This document shows, in pieces, positions 52,346 to 63,900 of a DNA stretch of 64,000 nt. A program made the translations under genes and the position numbers. Under the pieces are notes generated by a model that did no database searches, was not told the DNA's origin, and saw nothing but the letters and a program-made list of their open reading frames with translations. The DNA comes from Schizochytrium sp. TIO01 (lineage: Eukaryota > Sar > Bigyra > Thraustochytrida > Thraustochytriidae). Numbering within the stretch: position 1 is the stretch's first letter; every line of letters starts with the position of its first letter. Where the stretch lies: the NCBI GenBank assembly GCA_004764695.1, contig SMSO01000005.1:949501-1013500 (forward strand), read 5' to 3'.

Positions 52346-53786
52346 AGCGTAAAAGGATGCCTCTGGCGGCATGGACATCACGGTCTGCTACATGGTTGCA
52401 CTTGGGATTAGGGCATTGGAAAACCTTGGATGCGCCGAGTTTATGGTGGAGGGTACCGCACTCATTGCATGTTTTTGAAGTGTAGCTCTCTTGGCAAAGA
52501 ACAAGCTTGCACCACGGGAACATCTCAGCCTTGTGAACGAGAGCCTGACGGAACCCAAAATGGCACCAACGACACATCATTCGAACAGACTTCTTGGATA
52601 TCCGTCGCTCCATCTTCCTACTCATCTTAGAGGTTTCGAATTTAGGCAAGAGAATAACACGATAGTTTTCACAAAGCCAAAGTGCGAGCTTGCGATGAAT
52701 CTCAGTGGTCTTGTTCTTGATCTTGAGTTGGGCGCGATAGAATGCGCGCTTCAAGGGGGTGTTGAAATTGTCTTTATCACTGGATGCAGTTTTCTTATTA
52801 TTTTCTTGAGCTTTATCAATCCTGCTCTGGATCTTATCAACGCGGCGACAGAGATAGAATATGGTTCTAAAATCTTTCCCTGTGCCCCATTCAATGGCGC
52901 GGCCATCAGCGTCATACATCGTCTGAAACGAGCGAACACCTGGATCTAGAGCAATGACACCATGGTGCGCCTTGGGTGCCTGGTCCATTGGACGCTTTTT
53001 TTCTTCTCGTAAGAAGCAGAAGTAGACATGCCCAAGGCGATTCATTTGCACACGCATGGCGTTCGAAATCTGGTCGGGGAGCTTTTCTTTACGTGTTCGG
53101 ATTTTTTTTAGAAAGCCGGAGGTCTTTGATTTCTTCAAATTCCAGGTACGTGCATTCACTTCGAAAATCTGTGATTCATCACGCTTGGTCCGAAACTTAT
53201 AAAAAGATTGCTCATGAACTTTCTTTTGTACAGCGAGTTCTTCGTTTTTGGCTCGTCCCGAGTTAATAGCCTTGAAGAAATCCAGAATCCCGGAATCACG
53301 GATAGCCTGTGGGACCTCGAGAACCCATTCAGGAGCACCATTCCTTTCTTTAGATCGAACGGCTTTCTTTTCTCCATAGAGGGCCCCATGTGTTTTTGGA
53401 TTCCCATCTTCATCTACTAAAACCTGCTTCGTCTTGGAATCCTTTTTGATGCACGCTTCTTGATGCAATTTGATGGCTTCTTCCTCGCCCTTCGCCACGT
53501 CTCGATGAAACGCAACGCCAGTATTGCAGGCTCTTCTAGTGACACCAAACCATTTAAGCAATTGTGTACACTGATCTTTAGTAGGGTATACCCTAACCTT
53601 TCTGGCACGGACAAGGTCATATTCTTTCTTGGTGGTCTTGCGCGCCTTCGTGCGAGTTCGCTTCTTCCTTGCTGCGTCGTCGCCGTCTATTTTGCGCTGC
53701 TCGTTTTCCGTGATGCGATGCCACAAAGACGGTGATAATTCCGAGGAGGTCTTTGGTGAAGGTGTCTGAGTCTCCGGCATGTGCAT
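52275..53786 (-). CDS. Fanzor/TnpB-family RNA-guided nuclease
   Basis: 503 residues if started at the ATG at 53786 (MHMPETQ); ATGs at 53780 and 53813 are alternatives. The frame is open further, to 54275, but that stretch is antisense-free shadow of tnpA. A basic cluster at 40-54 (RKKRTRTKARKTTKK) looks like a nuclear localisation signal. The helix-turn-helix-like region starts RKVRVYPTKDQCTQLLKWFG. RuvC-I is IALDPGVRSF (Asp281). At the usual RuvC-II Glu position there is LLPKFETSKM (Pro381), and a Glu appears later in CQESYTSKTC (Glu433). The zinc finger is C440-x2-C443 and C458-x4-C463. RuvC-III is ADRDVHAARG (Asp470). The order matches the D-...-TS-x-x-C4-RD Fanzor signature. Such enzymes cut DNA guided by an RNA that overlaps the gene's 3' end. 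All three acidic residues are present. Confidence 0.92.
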   Translation of the reverse strand: MHMPETQTPSPKTSSELSPSLWHRITENEQRKIDGDDAARKKRTRTKARKTTKKEYDLVRARKVRVYPTKDQCTQLLKWFGVTRRACNTGVAFHRDVAKGEEEAIKLHQEACIKKDSKTKQVLVDEDGNPKTHGALYGEKKAVRSKERNGAPEWVLEVPQAIRDSGILDFFKAINSGRAKNEELAVQKKVHEQSFYKFRTKRDESQIFEVNARTWNLKKSKTSGFLKKIRTRKEKLPDQISNAMRVQMNRLGHVYFCFLREEKKRPMDQAPKAHHGVIALDPGVRSFQTMYDADGRAIEWGTGKDFRTIFYLCRRVDKIQSRIDKAQENNKKTASSDKDNFNTPLKRAFYRAQLKIKNKTTEIHRKLALWLCENYRVILLPKFETSKMSRKMERRISKKSVRMMCRWCHFGFRQALVHKAEMFPWCKLVLCQESYTSKTCNECGTLHHKLGASKVFQCPNPKCNHVADRDVHAARGILLRYLSKDMILKKNHFIESRVSLTSS

Positions 53787-54315
53787 CTTGGCCGTGTACC
53801 ACGAGTTTGACATTTTTTCTTTCGAAAAGGTGTTCCAGGAGGTCGACTGCGATTCGCGCAAGTCGGTCGCGGTGCATGACCACAACTTGGCCGATTCCTC
53901 CGCGGTCGCAGGCGTCCAGTAGGGAGCACAGGCCTTGGCGTTTGAAATTGACCCCACTACCGATGTCTTTGTAGACGGCGGAAGCATCTGGGTAGGCGCG
54001 CTGGAGATCGCCAATCTGGCGTTCGAGGTCCTCCTTTTGCTTGGCCGAGGACACTCTGGCGTAGATAACGGTACATCCAGAGTTGCGTTGCTCGCGGCCG
54101 GTGGAACCGAGATCAAAGATGCGCTCAACATCGTCGCTGGCGTAGATGCGCTTTCCTCCGGGGAAGCGCGCGCAGCGCACGCATCCGCCATCGGCCCAGC
54201 CCCGAAGGGCGCTTGCTGAGACCCCAAACTTCCGGTGAAAGAACTTTGCTGGTTTGTATTCGAGGTTTGCTCCACTTGCAGTGTTTGGAGCTTGACGGTT
54301 CCTCGGCCTCCCCAT
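53617..54315 (-). CDS. tnpA: IS607-type serine recombinase (TnpA)
   Basis: 232 residues from the ATG at 54315. A MerR-like helix-turn-helix occupies about 20-70 (FFHRKFGVSASALRGW, GGKRIYASDDVERIF). The small serine-recombinase catalytic domain follows: VIYARVSSAKQKEDLERQIG with nucleophile Ser89, DIGSGVNFKRQGL, and VVVMHRDRLAR. The C-terminus (DLLGIITVFVASHHGKR) is the usual IS607 ending, extended by a basic tail that overlaps the nuclease gene. HTH-first order is diagnostic for IS607 rather than other resolvases. It cuts and joins the transposon ends without a DDE transposase. Its coding sequence overlaps the Fanzor frame by about 170 bases. No disruption was seen, so the protein looks functional. 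In eukaryotes and large DNA viruses such genes accompany TnpB/Fanzor2. Confidence 0.93.
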   Translation of the reverse strand: MGRPRNRQAPNTASGANLEYKPAKFFHRKFGVSASALRGWADGGCVRCARFPGGKRIYASDDVERIFDLGSTGREQRNSGCTVIYARVSSAKQKEDLERQIGDLQRAYPDASAVYKDIGSGVNFKRQGLCSLLDACDRGGIGQVVVMHRDRLARIAVDLLEHLFERKNVKLVVHGQDAHAGDSDTFTKDLLGIITVFVASHHGKRAAQNRRRRRSKEEANSHEGAQDHQERI

Positions 54316-56446
54316 TTTCTTACCTAACCTCCACTTCTTATCAATAACCTAAATAAACATAATATATGATTAATATGAAATATAAGTTATCGAACTTTTA
54401 ACGGTTTTTGTTTTTGTTTTTTGTTTTTCCCTTATATGATCAATACTGATAGGGTCAGGTAATAATATTTCAATATGTTTAACAAAGGGGTGTTAGTTCA
54501 TTTGACAACTTCATTTTGTTTACAAAGTAAATCCCAACACAGCGCTCACTTAGATTTTGTCGATATGCAAACAATCTCCATACACAAAGGGGACGCCTTT
54601 CCAGTGTTAAACGTATGTAAATATCTGCGCCTAGCATCTGTATAAGTTGTTTCCTCAAAATATCCTGCCTTTTGCATTCTAATAAGCTATTCGCCCTCTT
54701 GAAGTGTATGTGAACATAAGTCTTATACCTAGGTGATCAAAAGGGGATTGTATATGAATCATATAATTTTCTTTATATCATTTTCGCTGTGTTGGGTTAT
54801 ATTCATTGCAAGATGCCTTGTATAAGTTTGAAATAATGTTGATGATCACACTTCCTCATAAAAGAATCCACGCCAGATCAGTGATATTTTCCTGGCTTCG
54901 GAAATATATCAACACGTCGCACAGGCCACGAGCCAATAGCAAGCACTTGAATCAAGCTTACGAAAATTTCCAGGCTCCAATGTTTAATCAAATATCCATC
55001 TGATTTGTGGCTTCAACTTTTGTTTGTAGCTGCAAACCCGCGTTTGAGATTGCTGTGTCCATACTCATACTGACGATGCGTTGCTGCCTTCACCCTCTGC
55101 ATGGAGTATCACTGCAACAAATCTCCATGTTTCGCTAATTGTTGGTGACTGTTTCACTCTATTGCAAAGCCATCAATGAACACAACTTTATACAAACGTC
55201 AAGTAAACAAATCAAAATATCAAGATCTCAGACACAGCTGTTTCGCAGCCATCCTCTAGTTTCCAAAGACTTTAATGTGCAAGCCTGAATTTTTATATCT
55301 CTGGTCAAGGGATTTATAGTCAGCCTTTATTCTGAGTTGGAAATCTATGGATTGAGAAGATCTTATCCACTCGACGAAATTCGCAGTAATTAGTTTTGCC
55401 TCTTTCTTCACTGCCACACAAAAGGCTTCCTGTATTTTTAGCATAGCCGAACATATTCGACAACTATGCTTGCTTGCTCGGACCGTCTGTGCGATTGCCT
55501 AGGTTCACAGAATTCGTGTTTGCCGTATTAGATTTAAGTAATTCTATACCTTTTTTAAAGTTTACACCTTAGTTCGATCCTTGCACCCCCTGATTTATGA
55601 ATCTAAAAGCCTAGAAATGCAATAGAATTCCCAGCGAAATATTCGTTCCACCTGGGTAGCTAGCAACACTGGGATATGAGAGTGCTATCATTGAACGCTG
55701 TAGATCTTGAAACCGAGCCTTTGATAAATAGGCTCAATTAAAGTCCTACTTGTTATAATTCTATAATATTCTCTGTTGCAGTTCAGTGCTGATTTGCTTT
55801 GTTTAGCGGATTCTGGGTATTATTCTCATTTTGAGACAAAAAACTGATAATGATTATAATTCTAAAATTACCCCACCCTTTTCAAATGCAATTAGTACAA
55901 GCAGGTAGTCTTGTAAAAGTCACCCGCATGATGACAAGAGGTTGTTTCCAAAATATTTCGCAAAAGCACAAACAGTGAATAGTTTTGTGCATTAAAAACA
56001 GTGCATTGCATGGACTCAGATTTAACTTATCAAGAACAAATCTTGACAAGAAAAGCTAAGCGCTATTCGACCTTGCGAGAATAGGTCGCCATAAGAATAA
56101 AATATGTGTATACCAGGTATACAACCTCATATCTGGCAAACATGACAAATTAAAACATTTGATGCTGATTATCTCGAATCTAATACCATCAAAACATGAT
56201 ATATTCTTTTAGACTTTTTGAGATTATGCTAAATATTTCCTTCTTCGAGTGAAAAGTTGATTAACCCTCGACCCAAATCACATTTGAACAATCTACGAGT
56301 TCAGAGGTACCATAGCTTATCATTTTCTTTTTCCTGTTAAAAATAAAGGGAATAACACTAGGCCCAGACACTTGCGTCTCAATTATGCATAACTCATGTA
56401 TTAAACTAAACTTCGTTTGAATTAAAAAAAGTATCGTAAGAATCAA
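54316..56446. other. 2.1-kb AT-rich intergenic region
   Basis: No gene was recognised. The first part should contain the left end of the IS607-type element and its promoter; a T/G-rich stretch (TTTTTGTTTTTTG) lies near 54407-54427. The remainder is AT-rich with short, unsupported frames. Confidence 0.55.
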
Positions 56447-57768
56447 TTATTGTAATAGCTTTAATTTCTCGGAATCTGAAAGGTCACCGAAACCCTTCAA
56501 ACACGTGTTGAGGTAGGTTTGGGCTAGATTAACCTTCTCGTAAAATATTTTCCGAGCATGATTGTATGTAAAGACATCTTCATTAGTCAACAAATCAATC
56601 TTCTGCAATGTCGCTTCAGAAAGTGCAGAAACATGATGCCGAGGAACGTTATGAGTAATATGTGTAATTGCCGGTTGCCCCACTGATTCTTTTGAAGTCT
56701 TGTAATTACACAGGCACCTGTCCGAAACCGCTCCTGTAATCTGAAATTCAAACAGGCAAATTGAAAGTTCCATGTCTTCAGTGAGACCAATGTACCAAAG
56801 CTCATTAATAATCTTCCTGTGTTCGCTCCTTACTTCGAGGAAATGGCTCATAAGTGGGTCCATGACAAATAGAACCGTGATGATAGTGTTTCTCTTTACC
56901 ATAAAGGTACCGGGTTTGAAAGTTTTTGGGGTGGTAGCATCTAAAATAGTTTCTTGTGGATGGGGCGGCAATGAAATGATCTAACCAAGCATCAAAATCT
57001 GGAGTTACACCCTTGACAAAATCTTCGGTTTTACCTCTAGGGAAACTGGTAAACCTGGTTACATGCTGGCCCCAGAGATCATACTTGCACTCTAAAAACT
57101 GTGACAAAGTTTGCGAATGAGGAGAACGAAAGATGGTCGCGATAGGAAACTCCTCATCCTTTAAATTTAAGAAACAGACCTCATCAGTTCCTGGCGATGA
57201 TTTTTGAAACGAAAAATATTTTGAAAATGTTCTCGTCGGCTTTCTCGCTTCATTATATAAGGAGGTTCCACCAGTCTTTGGAATATGCATTAGATTGACC
57301 ACAAGTTGTTCTTGGCGCGCCAATCGCATGCGTGCATCTGTTGCCATTAAATAGGGCCACTTCTGGCAATCACCAGAAAATGAGCAGTTGACCTGGGAAA
57401 TTTCCGTAACATTTCCTCCATGTTTTCCATTTGACATCAAGGTTGGCGTTGCTGACGGAATATGCACATCTTTTCCCGCGGCATTTTCTCCTTGTGTTCT
57501 CTCTGTCATCAAAATCAGGGTTGTTGACATTGCTGATGGGACATCCACTTCTTCCTTAGATCGGAGGTTTCCCACCGCAACCATCAGGACTTAAGCATTT
57601 TGTGTCATTCTCGTTATCTCGTTGTTTTGCTCTTATCGACCAGTTTGGTGCCAGCAGAGTAAGAGGTGATTCTAGCCAAAAAGAGGAGATACATGCAAGA
57701 AGAAATAAAGCAACTGTAATAGAAGCAATGATGACACAAGAAGGGTACCCCTTACTCTTGTTATTCAT
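56447..57768 (-). pseudogene. sulfotransferase-like gene broken over three frames
   Basis: Three overlapping minus-strand frames read as one protein. Frame 1 starts at ATG 57768 with a type II membrane anchor (CVIIASITVALFLLACISSF) and runs to 57556. Frame 2 (57584-56805) has the PAPS-binding 5'-PSB-type motif HIPKTGGTS, the 3'-PB-like FRSPHSQTLSQFLECKYD, and RNYFRCYHPKNFQTRYL. Frame 3 (56971-56447) continues with LWYIGLTEDMELSICLFEF and a helical C-terminus. Each change is a one-base skip. This layout fits a Golgi-type sulfotransferase, as in carbohydrate or tyrosine sulfation. Two breaks suggest decay, although assembly errors or short introns are possible. If the breaks are errors, the gene is an intact enzyme of about 440 residues. 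Confidence 0.72.
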
Positions 57769-60700
57769 ACTACCAAAGTTCGTCAAGCTATCACTTGACT
57801 TTGACTAGTTTATCAGTAGCTTGGCTGAGCCCAAGCAAACTGCCACGGTGCCGTTTACAAACTCTCCTCAAAAAATGGACAGAGGATCAAAAGGGAGTAT
57901 ACGAGCTAAATATAACCAAACGGGGCATCTATTGTTATTCAATCAACTGAGTAGCCGATGGTATACTGGTATACCCTTCCACGCAGAGACTATCGCAAGC
58001 CTTAAACGTGAAGCTTGCGAAGAAAGGCCGCGCCAGTGGGGTGGTGGTAGTGTACTCACGGGTTGGGACTGCCTCGTCCAGCATTCGTGATCTACTCGCT
58101 AGCTTTCTAGAGAGTATCAAGCTACTTCTGATACCCAACTGGTTTGATATATCGAATACGTTTCGCTTAAACCCCTTTTTTGCTGTAACTCTAATTACAG
58201 AATTCGAGGTCTTTTTAGAAGGGTGAATAAACTATAATTTAGTTAAAAACTTTTAACTAATAAAAACAATCATGATGGTAGTAGTTAGTAATTGCAATTC
58301 GTAATTGATATGATATGATTTTGGAAGAAAACATTTTTGAATTTAATAGTTGACATGGTGCTTCCTACTAGGGGTAGTAATACGAGTCATTAGCAAGATT
58401 TAACTTTCTTTCAAATCAAACCTAATCTTTTACGATGGAAAAGTGAGAATCAACTTTTAAAAAAATACTGAAGCACAAGTCAGACGACTACTCGCTGAAT
58501 TGAACACCTATAAGAATAACATGTTTCCTCGGATGAAACGCGGGGGTGGTTGGAATGGCTATGGTAGGAGCTACACCACTGTGGCGTTAGAAGTCGGTTA
58601 AAGTACGACGTTTGGACAAAGGCACACATGCTAAGTATTGCCTAGTAGGTTCGATGAGGGAAAGACCATTTCGGTTTCGTTGCGTTGGACACGAGGGCTG
58701 CCAAAGTCTCTGTTCCAACTGAGCGAAAAACTCGCGCTTAGAACAACAACCTTAAGTTAGTATGGAGTACAGATGGAACGTTCTAACGACGTTCTGTTTT
58801 CAACCAAACAAGATGAAATTTCTGCAAGCAGTTCTTTAATCCTGGCTAGTTTACTCGAACATCCGATGTTCTAACAAGACCATTGAGATCTATCTCAATT
58901 TATTCCACATAGCTGAAGGTTTGCTATGTAGAGCTCACAAGCAAAATTGTAGCACTTCTCAATTTGTGGATTTTTAAGACTTTGCGGTTGATATTCAATC
59001 AGCAAATTCACGAGATACGCCAATACATATAGGCCTCCCAACTCTCATTCTATATATTCCACTTACAGCCAGTCTATCGACTCCGAATCATTCACAAGAA
59101 CGATGCAGACGAGCCTTAGTTCGTGTTATTTTAATGTTTTCTAAATATGATCTTTCATCTTTTCAACTCTTTATGCAAGGATCTATACTGGTGATGCTCC
59201 AGCTACGCGGATAGCAGATAAAGCTCCAAATGAGGCTACGACTGTATCGTGTTCATATCAACTGAATTCAGAAGCTACTGTGAACCACCTGACTATTTAT
59301 AAAGGAATCAGTATTTTGGGGGTGTCCCTTTATCAAAATACTTTTAAGTACCAAAGCAACTAAAGCAAGAACCTCAAATAATCTTTTTAGATCGGTTGAG
59401 TAGATGTTTTGCACTAGTTGTTATCAAATAAGTAAGCTTGAGACGATTTCTCTTACTTCCCAAAAGTTTTGAGAAGATGCTCAAAATTGCTTGCTTTCCT
59501 TGATTGATTATTCATTTTTTAGTAACTAAGTCTTTAAACCAATATCTGAAAACCGGGAAATACTTCTCTATCCAAAACGCCTTTCATTTACTTATCTAAT
59601 ATGAGCCATTTTGATTGTCCAAGCGCAGAAACCTAGGTAGCTTTGCCAAGGTTCGCAATTTGTCGAGAATGGTCTGGTTTAGTATCGGTTCGATTTAAAT
59701 ATTCAAATACAATCGTTGTTAAATGTGCAACTATAAAACACTATTGAATATACCTTGTGAGGAAGACCCAGTAGTAGTAGACTTAATTATTAACAGTGAA
59801 AGTAGAGGAAAGCCATCACTGTGAGTCCTTGCTAAAACCCAGTAACAGAATTCATAAAGAGTTTTAGATTTAGCATATCAGAAAACTCGCCAACACAATG
59901 TTTTAGTGAGGTGATGTATAACTTTCCCCATATTTTTGCCTTTTCTCTCCTATGTTCTCTGCCCCCAACGAGGTTTTTTGGAGCTCACGTCAGCATGGCA
60001 GATGTGCGAAGTCATGCTAAATTAGTACCCCTAGACCCCTAAGATTAATCTGGTAAAATAATAAACAAGATAGTTGTCACCATATTCAGCACTATGCTGA
60101 CTGCGATTACCTCAGTGATCCTGACGCTTCGTTCAATGAATTCGTTTACACAGCAGCAACGGATGGCAAACATCTCAATTGAACATTTCCATTGAGTCTT
60201 GCATATATTGATGGTAAACAGATATATTAATATACTTCGAGGAGAAAATAAGGATTGATGTTTCTCTTGTCTCTGGTATATAAGTTGAGGAGAGAAGTAG
60301 TTTCTCTGCACAGTGGACGTAGTCCGTGAGTTGTAGTAAATGAAGCGATAAGACTGCCCACTTCAGATAAAAAGTTATAGTGATCTGGATTTTCAAGTTG
60401 AACCAAGCGTAAAGTGGGAGAGAACACCAGCATCATAGAGATTTTGATCTTAGGTACGATATAAGTGATACTTTGTTTGCATGGATATCTCTATTCCATG
60501 AACGTCTTAGATTCCATCTATAAATTACAATTATAAATCTGGTTGCTTATACAAACTTGCTTCTCATACTTTAGAAAACAGGGAATAAAAGCAAATTGTT
60601 CTCCAGAACATGTGTTGCTGTAATTGAATGTAGAACACATATGTTTGCCCAAACCTCAGGTATGTCGGGTGGAGTCTGGAGCTGGACAGGTGACACCCAA

Positions 60701-60979
60701 ACTAGGAACTTTCAGAATATAACTCTTCCGTTCTGGCGATTATTAGGTGCTAGAAATATCACTTCAAGCACCTTATCAACTAAGAACCTGTTTGTTAGTA
60801 ATAATGCTAATAGGCACTTAGGGTAAGTAGGTGGTTAGTTCTACAGTTAGACTTTTTGCGGTCGTTAGGTTAGTCGTTTGGATTTTGAATTCATCTTCAG
60901 AGGTACAAGACGAGGCAAAATAGAATCGCGGAATTGGCGGCAGCGGCCAGTCAGTTGCGTGTGATAGAGGAGACATAGA
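57769..60979. other. 3.2-kb AT-rich intergenic region
   Basis: It lies between the sulfotransferase-like locus (-) and DNA polymerase delta (+). It contains many short frames with non-ATG starts and no recognised domain. A palindromic GGTATACTGGTATACC lies near 57967. A modest GC-rich patch at 58010-58090 has no coding support. The last 100 bases are the probable polymerase promoter and leader. Confidence 0.55.
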
Positions 60980-63900
60980 ATGAAACGCGTTACGGCGCCT
61001 TCAGCATCGGGTGCAGTGCCTACTTCAGACTCGCCCGAGGCGAAGAGGACAAAGACCGCAGGCGATGCCATGGCAACTAGCAAGAAGCCAAAGCCAACCA
61101 TCACAGAGCCTGTTCCTCAAAGCGGCACAGCGCATGGAGGAGGCTCACAGAAAGAGGTTACCGAGTCTGACTTTGCGTCGCAACTTGCCACGGCAGAGGA
61201 TGCGGATCTGAAAATGAGCCTGGAAAGACCACCCCTCGACGGCACGGAACTTAAAAACGACATTGTGATGCAGTGGATTGACATGGACATGTACTCCGGA
61301 AAACCTCTTGAGTCACACCCGGTCCCTGGAGAACACGTGCCAGGTATGCGAACTGGCGAAGTGCCAATCATTCGCATCTTTGGAGTTACAAACAAAGGTC
61401 AAAGTGTGATGTGCCACATATACGGTGTAACGCCATACTTTTACACGGATATCCCTTCTGAATCCTTTGAAGAAAGCGACCTTAGCAAGTTCCGCGAGGC
61501 TCTCAATGTGCGCGTGAGTTCAGCAGCCCGCATGGAAGGATCCTGTGTTGTGGCTGTTGTAATTCGCGAAAAGATGAACATTATGGGATTCTGCGATAAC
61601 AAAAAGTCAAAGTACCTTCAAGTCATGATGAGCTTGCCTAATCTCGTGCCTAAAGCGCGCAGTATTCTGCAAAACGGATTTCACTGCCCTGGGTTTAGTG
61701 AAAAGAACTACATGACATACGAAAGTAACGTACCATTTGTGCTTCGCTATATGGTGGACAATAACATCGTCGGTAGTAATTGGTTGACAATCCCCAAGGA
61801 CCGATTCCGCTCTCGAGTTGAACAATCCCGGCAATCAAGATGTCAACTCGAAATTGATGCTGTCTATGAAGACATTATATCCCATGATCCAGGTCTTCCC
61901 GAGTGGGCTGGCGTGGCCCCCTTGCGTATCCTCTCATTCGATATTGAGTGCATGGGTCGTCGCGGTGTGTTTCCTGATCCAGAGCAGGATCCAGTTATCC
62001 AAATCGCGTGTTACATCAAGGTTCAGGGCGAAGATCATGCTCGAGGCAAGGTGGTGCTTGTTCTTGATACTTGCCTGCCAATTGTCGGAGCTCAAGTCCA
62101 AAGCTTTCAGGACGAGAAAGAGCTGCTTCTTGAGTTTACTCGCCTTGTACAGCGTGCAGACCCTGACGTTGTCACAGGTTACAACGTTGAGTCCTTCGAT
62201 TTCGAATACCTTCTCGGACGTGCAAAAGCTCTTAAAATTGACTCCCAATTTGCGCAGCTGGGTAAGCTACGTAACAAGGTCGCCAAGATAAACAAGAAGA
62301 CTTTCTCATCCGCTGCCTATGGTACTCGTGAAAACTCTGAAATTGAGATGGAAGGTCGCGTGGTTATGGATATGATCCAATACATGTACCGTAATCACAA
62401 GCTTTCTTCATACTCTTTGAACGCTGTGTCTAGTGAGTTTCTTGGTCAGCAGAAGGAGGATGTGCATCATTCCATCATTAGCGATCTCCAACGTGGTACT
62501 GACGAGGATCGCCGTCGTCTTGCTGTGTACTGTCTCAAGGATGCTTACTTGCCGCTACAACTGCTAGAAAAGCTCATGGTTCTCATCAACTACCTCGAGA
62601 TGGCTCGTGTTACTGGCGTCCCTATCCCATACCTATTCTCTCGCGGACAACAGATCAAGGTTCTCAGCATGCTTTACCGGAAGTGCCTGCAGCATGATCT
62701 CATTGTTCCTGTACTCCCTCGGGCTGGCGGAGAGGGCGGCGGTGACGTGTCATACGAAGGTGCTACTGTGATTGAGCCTATTCGAGGCTTTTATGACGAG
62801 CCAGTTGCTACTTTGGATTTTGCCTCTCTCTACCCATCAATCATGATGGCTCACAACCTTTGCTATACCACTTTGATTCCTCCTGGGGGAGAAGCAAATC
62901 TTAAAGAGGGTGAAGACTATAAGAGGACCCCATCTGGTCATCTCTTTATTACGTCTCAGCGCAACAAGGGTATCCTTCCCACAATTTTGGAGGAGCTTTT
63001 AGCTGCTCGCAAGCGCGCTAAAAAGGACATGAAAAATGCAACTGACCCTCTTGTAAAGGCTGTAATGAACGGTCGCCAGCTTGCTCTCAAGGTATCTGCT
63101 AACTCAGTCTACGGTTTCACTGGTGCCACAATTGGTGCTTTACCCTGTATTCCCATCTCTTCTTCAGTCACTGCCTATGGTCGTGACATGATTAATCTTA
63201 CCAAAGAATCTGTAGAGAAGAAGTACACCATTGCAAATGGCTACACAGCAGATGCTCAAGTTATTTATGGTGATACTGATTCTGTCATGATCCGATTTGG
63301 ACTGCCGACTGTGAAGGAGACTATGAAGCTTGGTCTCAAGGCTGCTGAGGAACTGACCAAAGAACTCTTTATCAAACCCATCGCCCTTGAGTTTGAAAAG
63401 GTTTACTTTCCTTTTTTGCTCCTCGCCAAGAAACGCTATGCCGGTATGTACTATTGCAGCTCTTCAGAGAAGCCTGATAAGATGGATGCCAAAGGTCTTG
63501 AAACTGTGCGTCGTGATACATGTGGACTCGTGCGTACCGTTGTTGGGACTTGTCTGCATAAGATTCTCGTTGACCGTTCTGTACAAGGAGCGACCGAGTA
63601 CGCAAAGGAGACAATTTCTGCGTTGCTTCAGAACAAGGTCGATATTTCATTGCTCATTGTCACCAAGTCCCTCAGTGGAAAGTCTGAAGACTATGCTGTG
63701 AAACAAGCTCATGTCGAGCTAGCACGCCGTATGCAAGAACGAGATGCAGGTTCGGCACCTGTAGTAGGCGACCGTGTGCCATACGTGATTATCAAGGCTG
63801 GAAAGGATGCACCTGCATATATGAAGTCTGAAGATCCTCTTTGGGTTCTGCAGCATAACCTTCCCATTGATTTCGACTACTACTTACAGAACCAGTTATC

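Larger units (their letters stand above)
52275..54315 (-). mobile_element. IS607-type transposon with serine recombinase and Fanzor/TnpB
   Basis: Two overlapping minus-strand genes, a serine recombinase (TnpA) followed by a TnpB-family nuclease, are the defining pair of IS607 elements. The coordinates given cover only the coding core; real ends lie outside. IS607 elements have no terminal inverted repeats and insert next to GG dinucleotides, so the borders cannot be fixed without an empty site. The recombinase part is clearly GC-richer than its flanks. Both proteins look intact, so the copy may be recent or active. It lies upstream of the carboxypeptidase gene and interrupts no recognised gene. 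Confidence 0.9.

Noticed and set aside
53787-54275. N-terminal 163 residues of the 666-residue nuclease frame
   Set aside because: They begin at GTG, overlap tnpA in another frame, look like low-complexity shadow translation and have no TnpB similarity. Treated as non-coding in that frame.
57960-57978. GGTATACTGGTATACC palindrome, similar words near 56109 and 53585
   Set aside because: Short palindromes of this size are expected by chance in 64 kb; no consistent context was found.
57821-58090. 89-codon plus-strand frame and its antisense partner
   Set aside because: Both start with non-ATG codons and show no domain or coding pattern.
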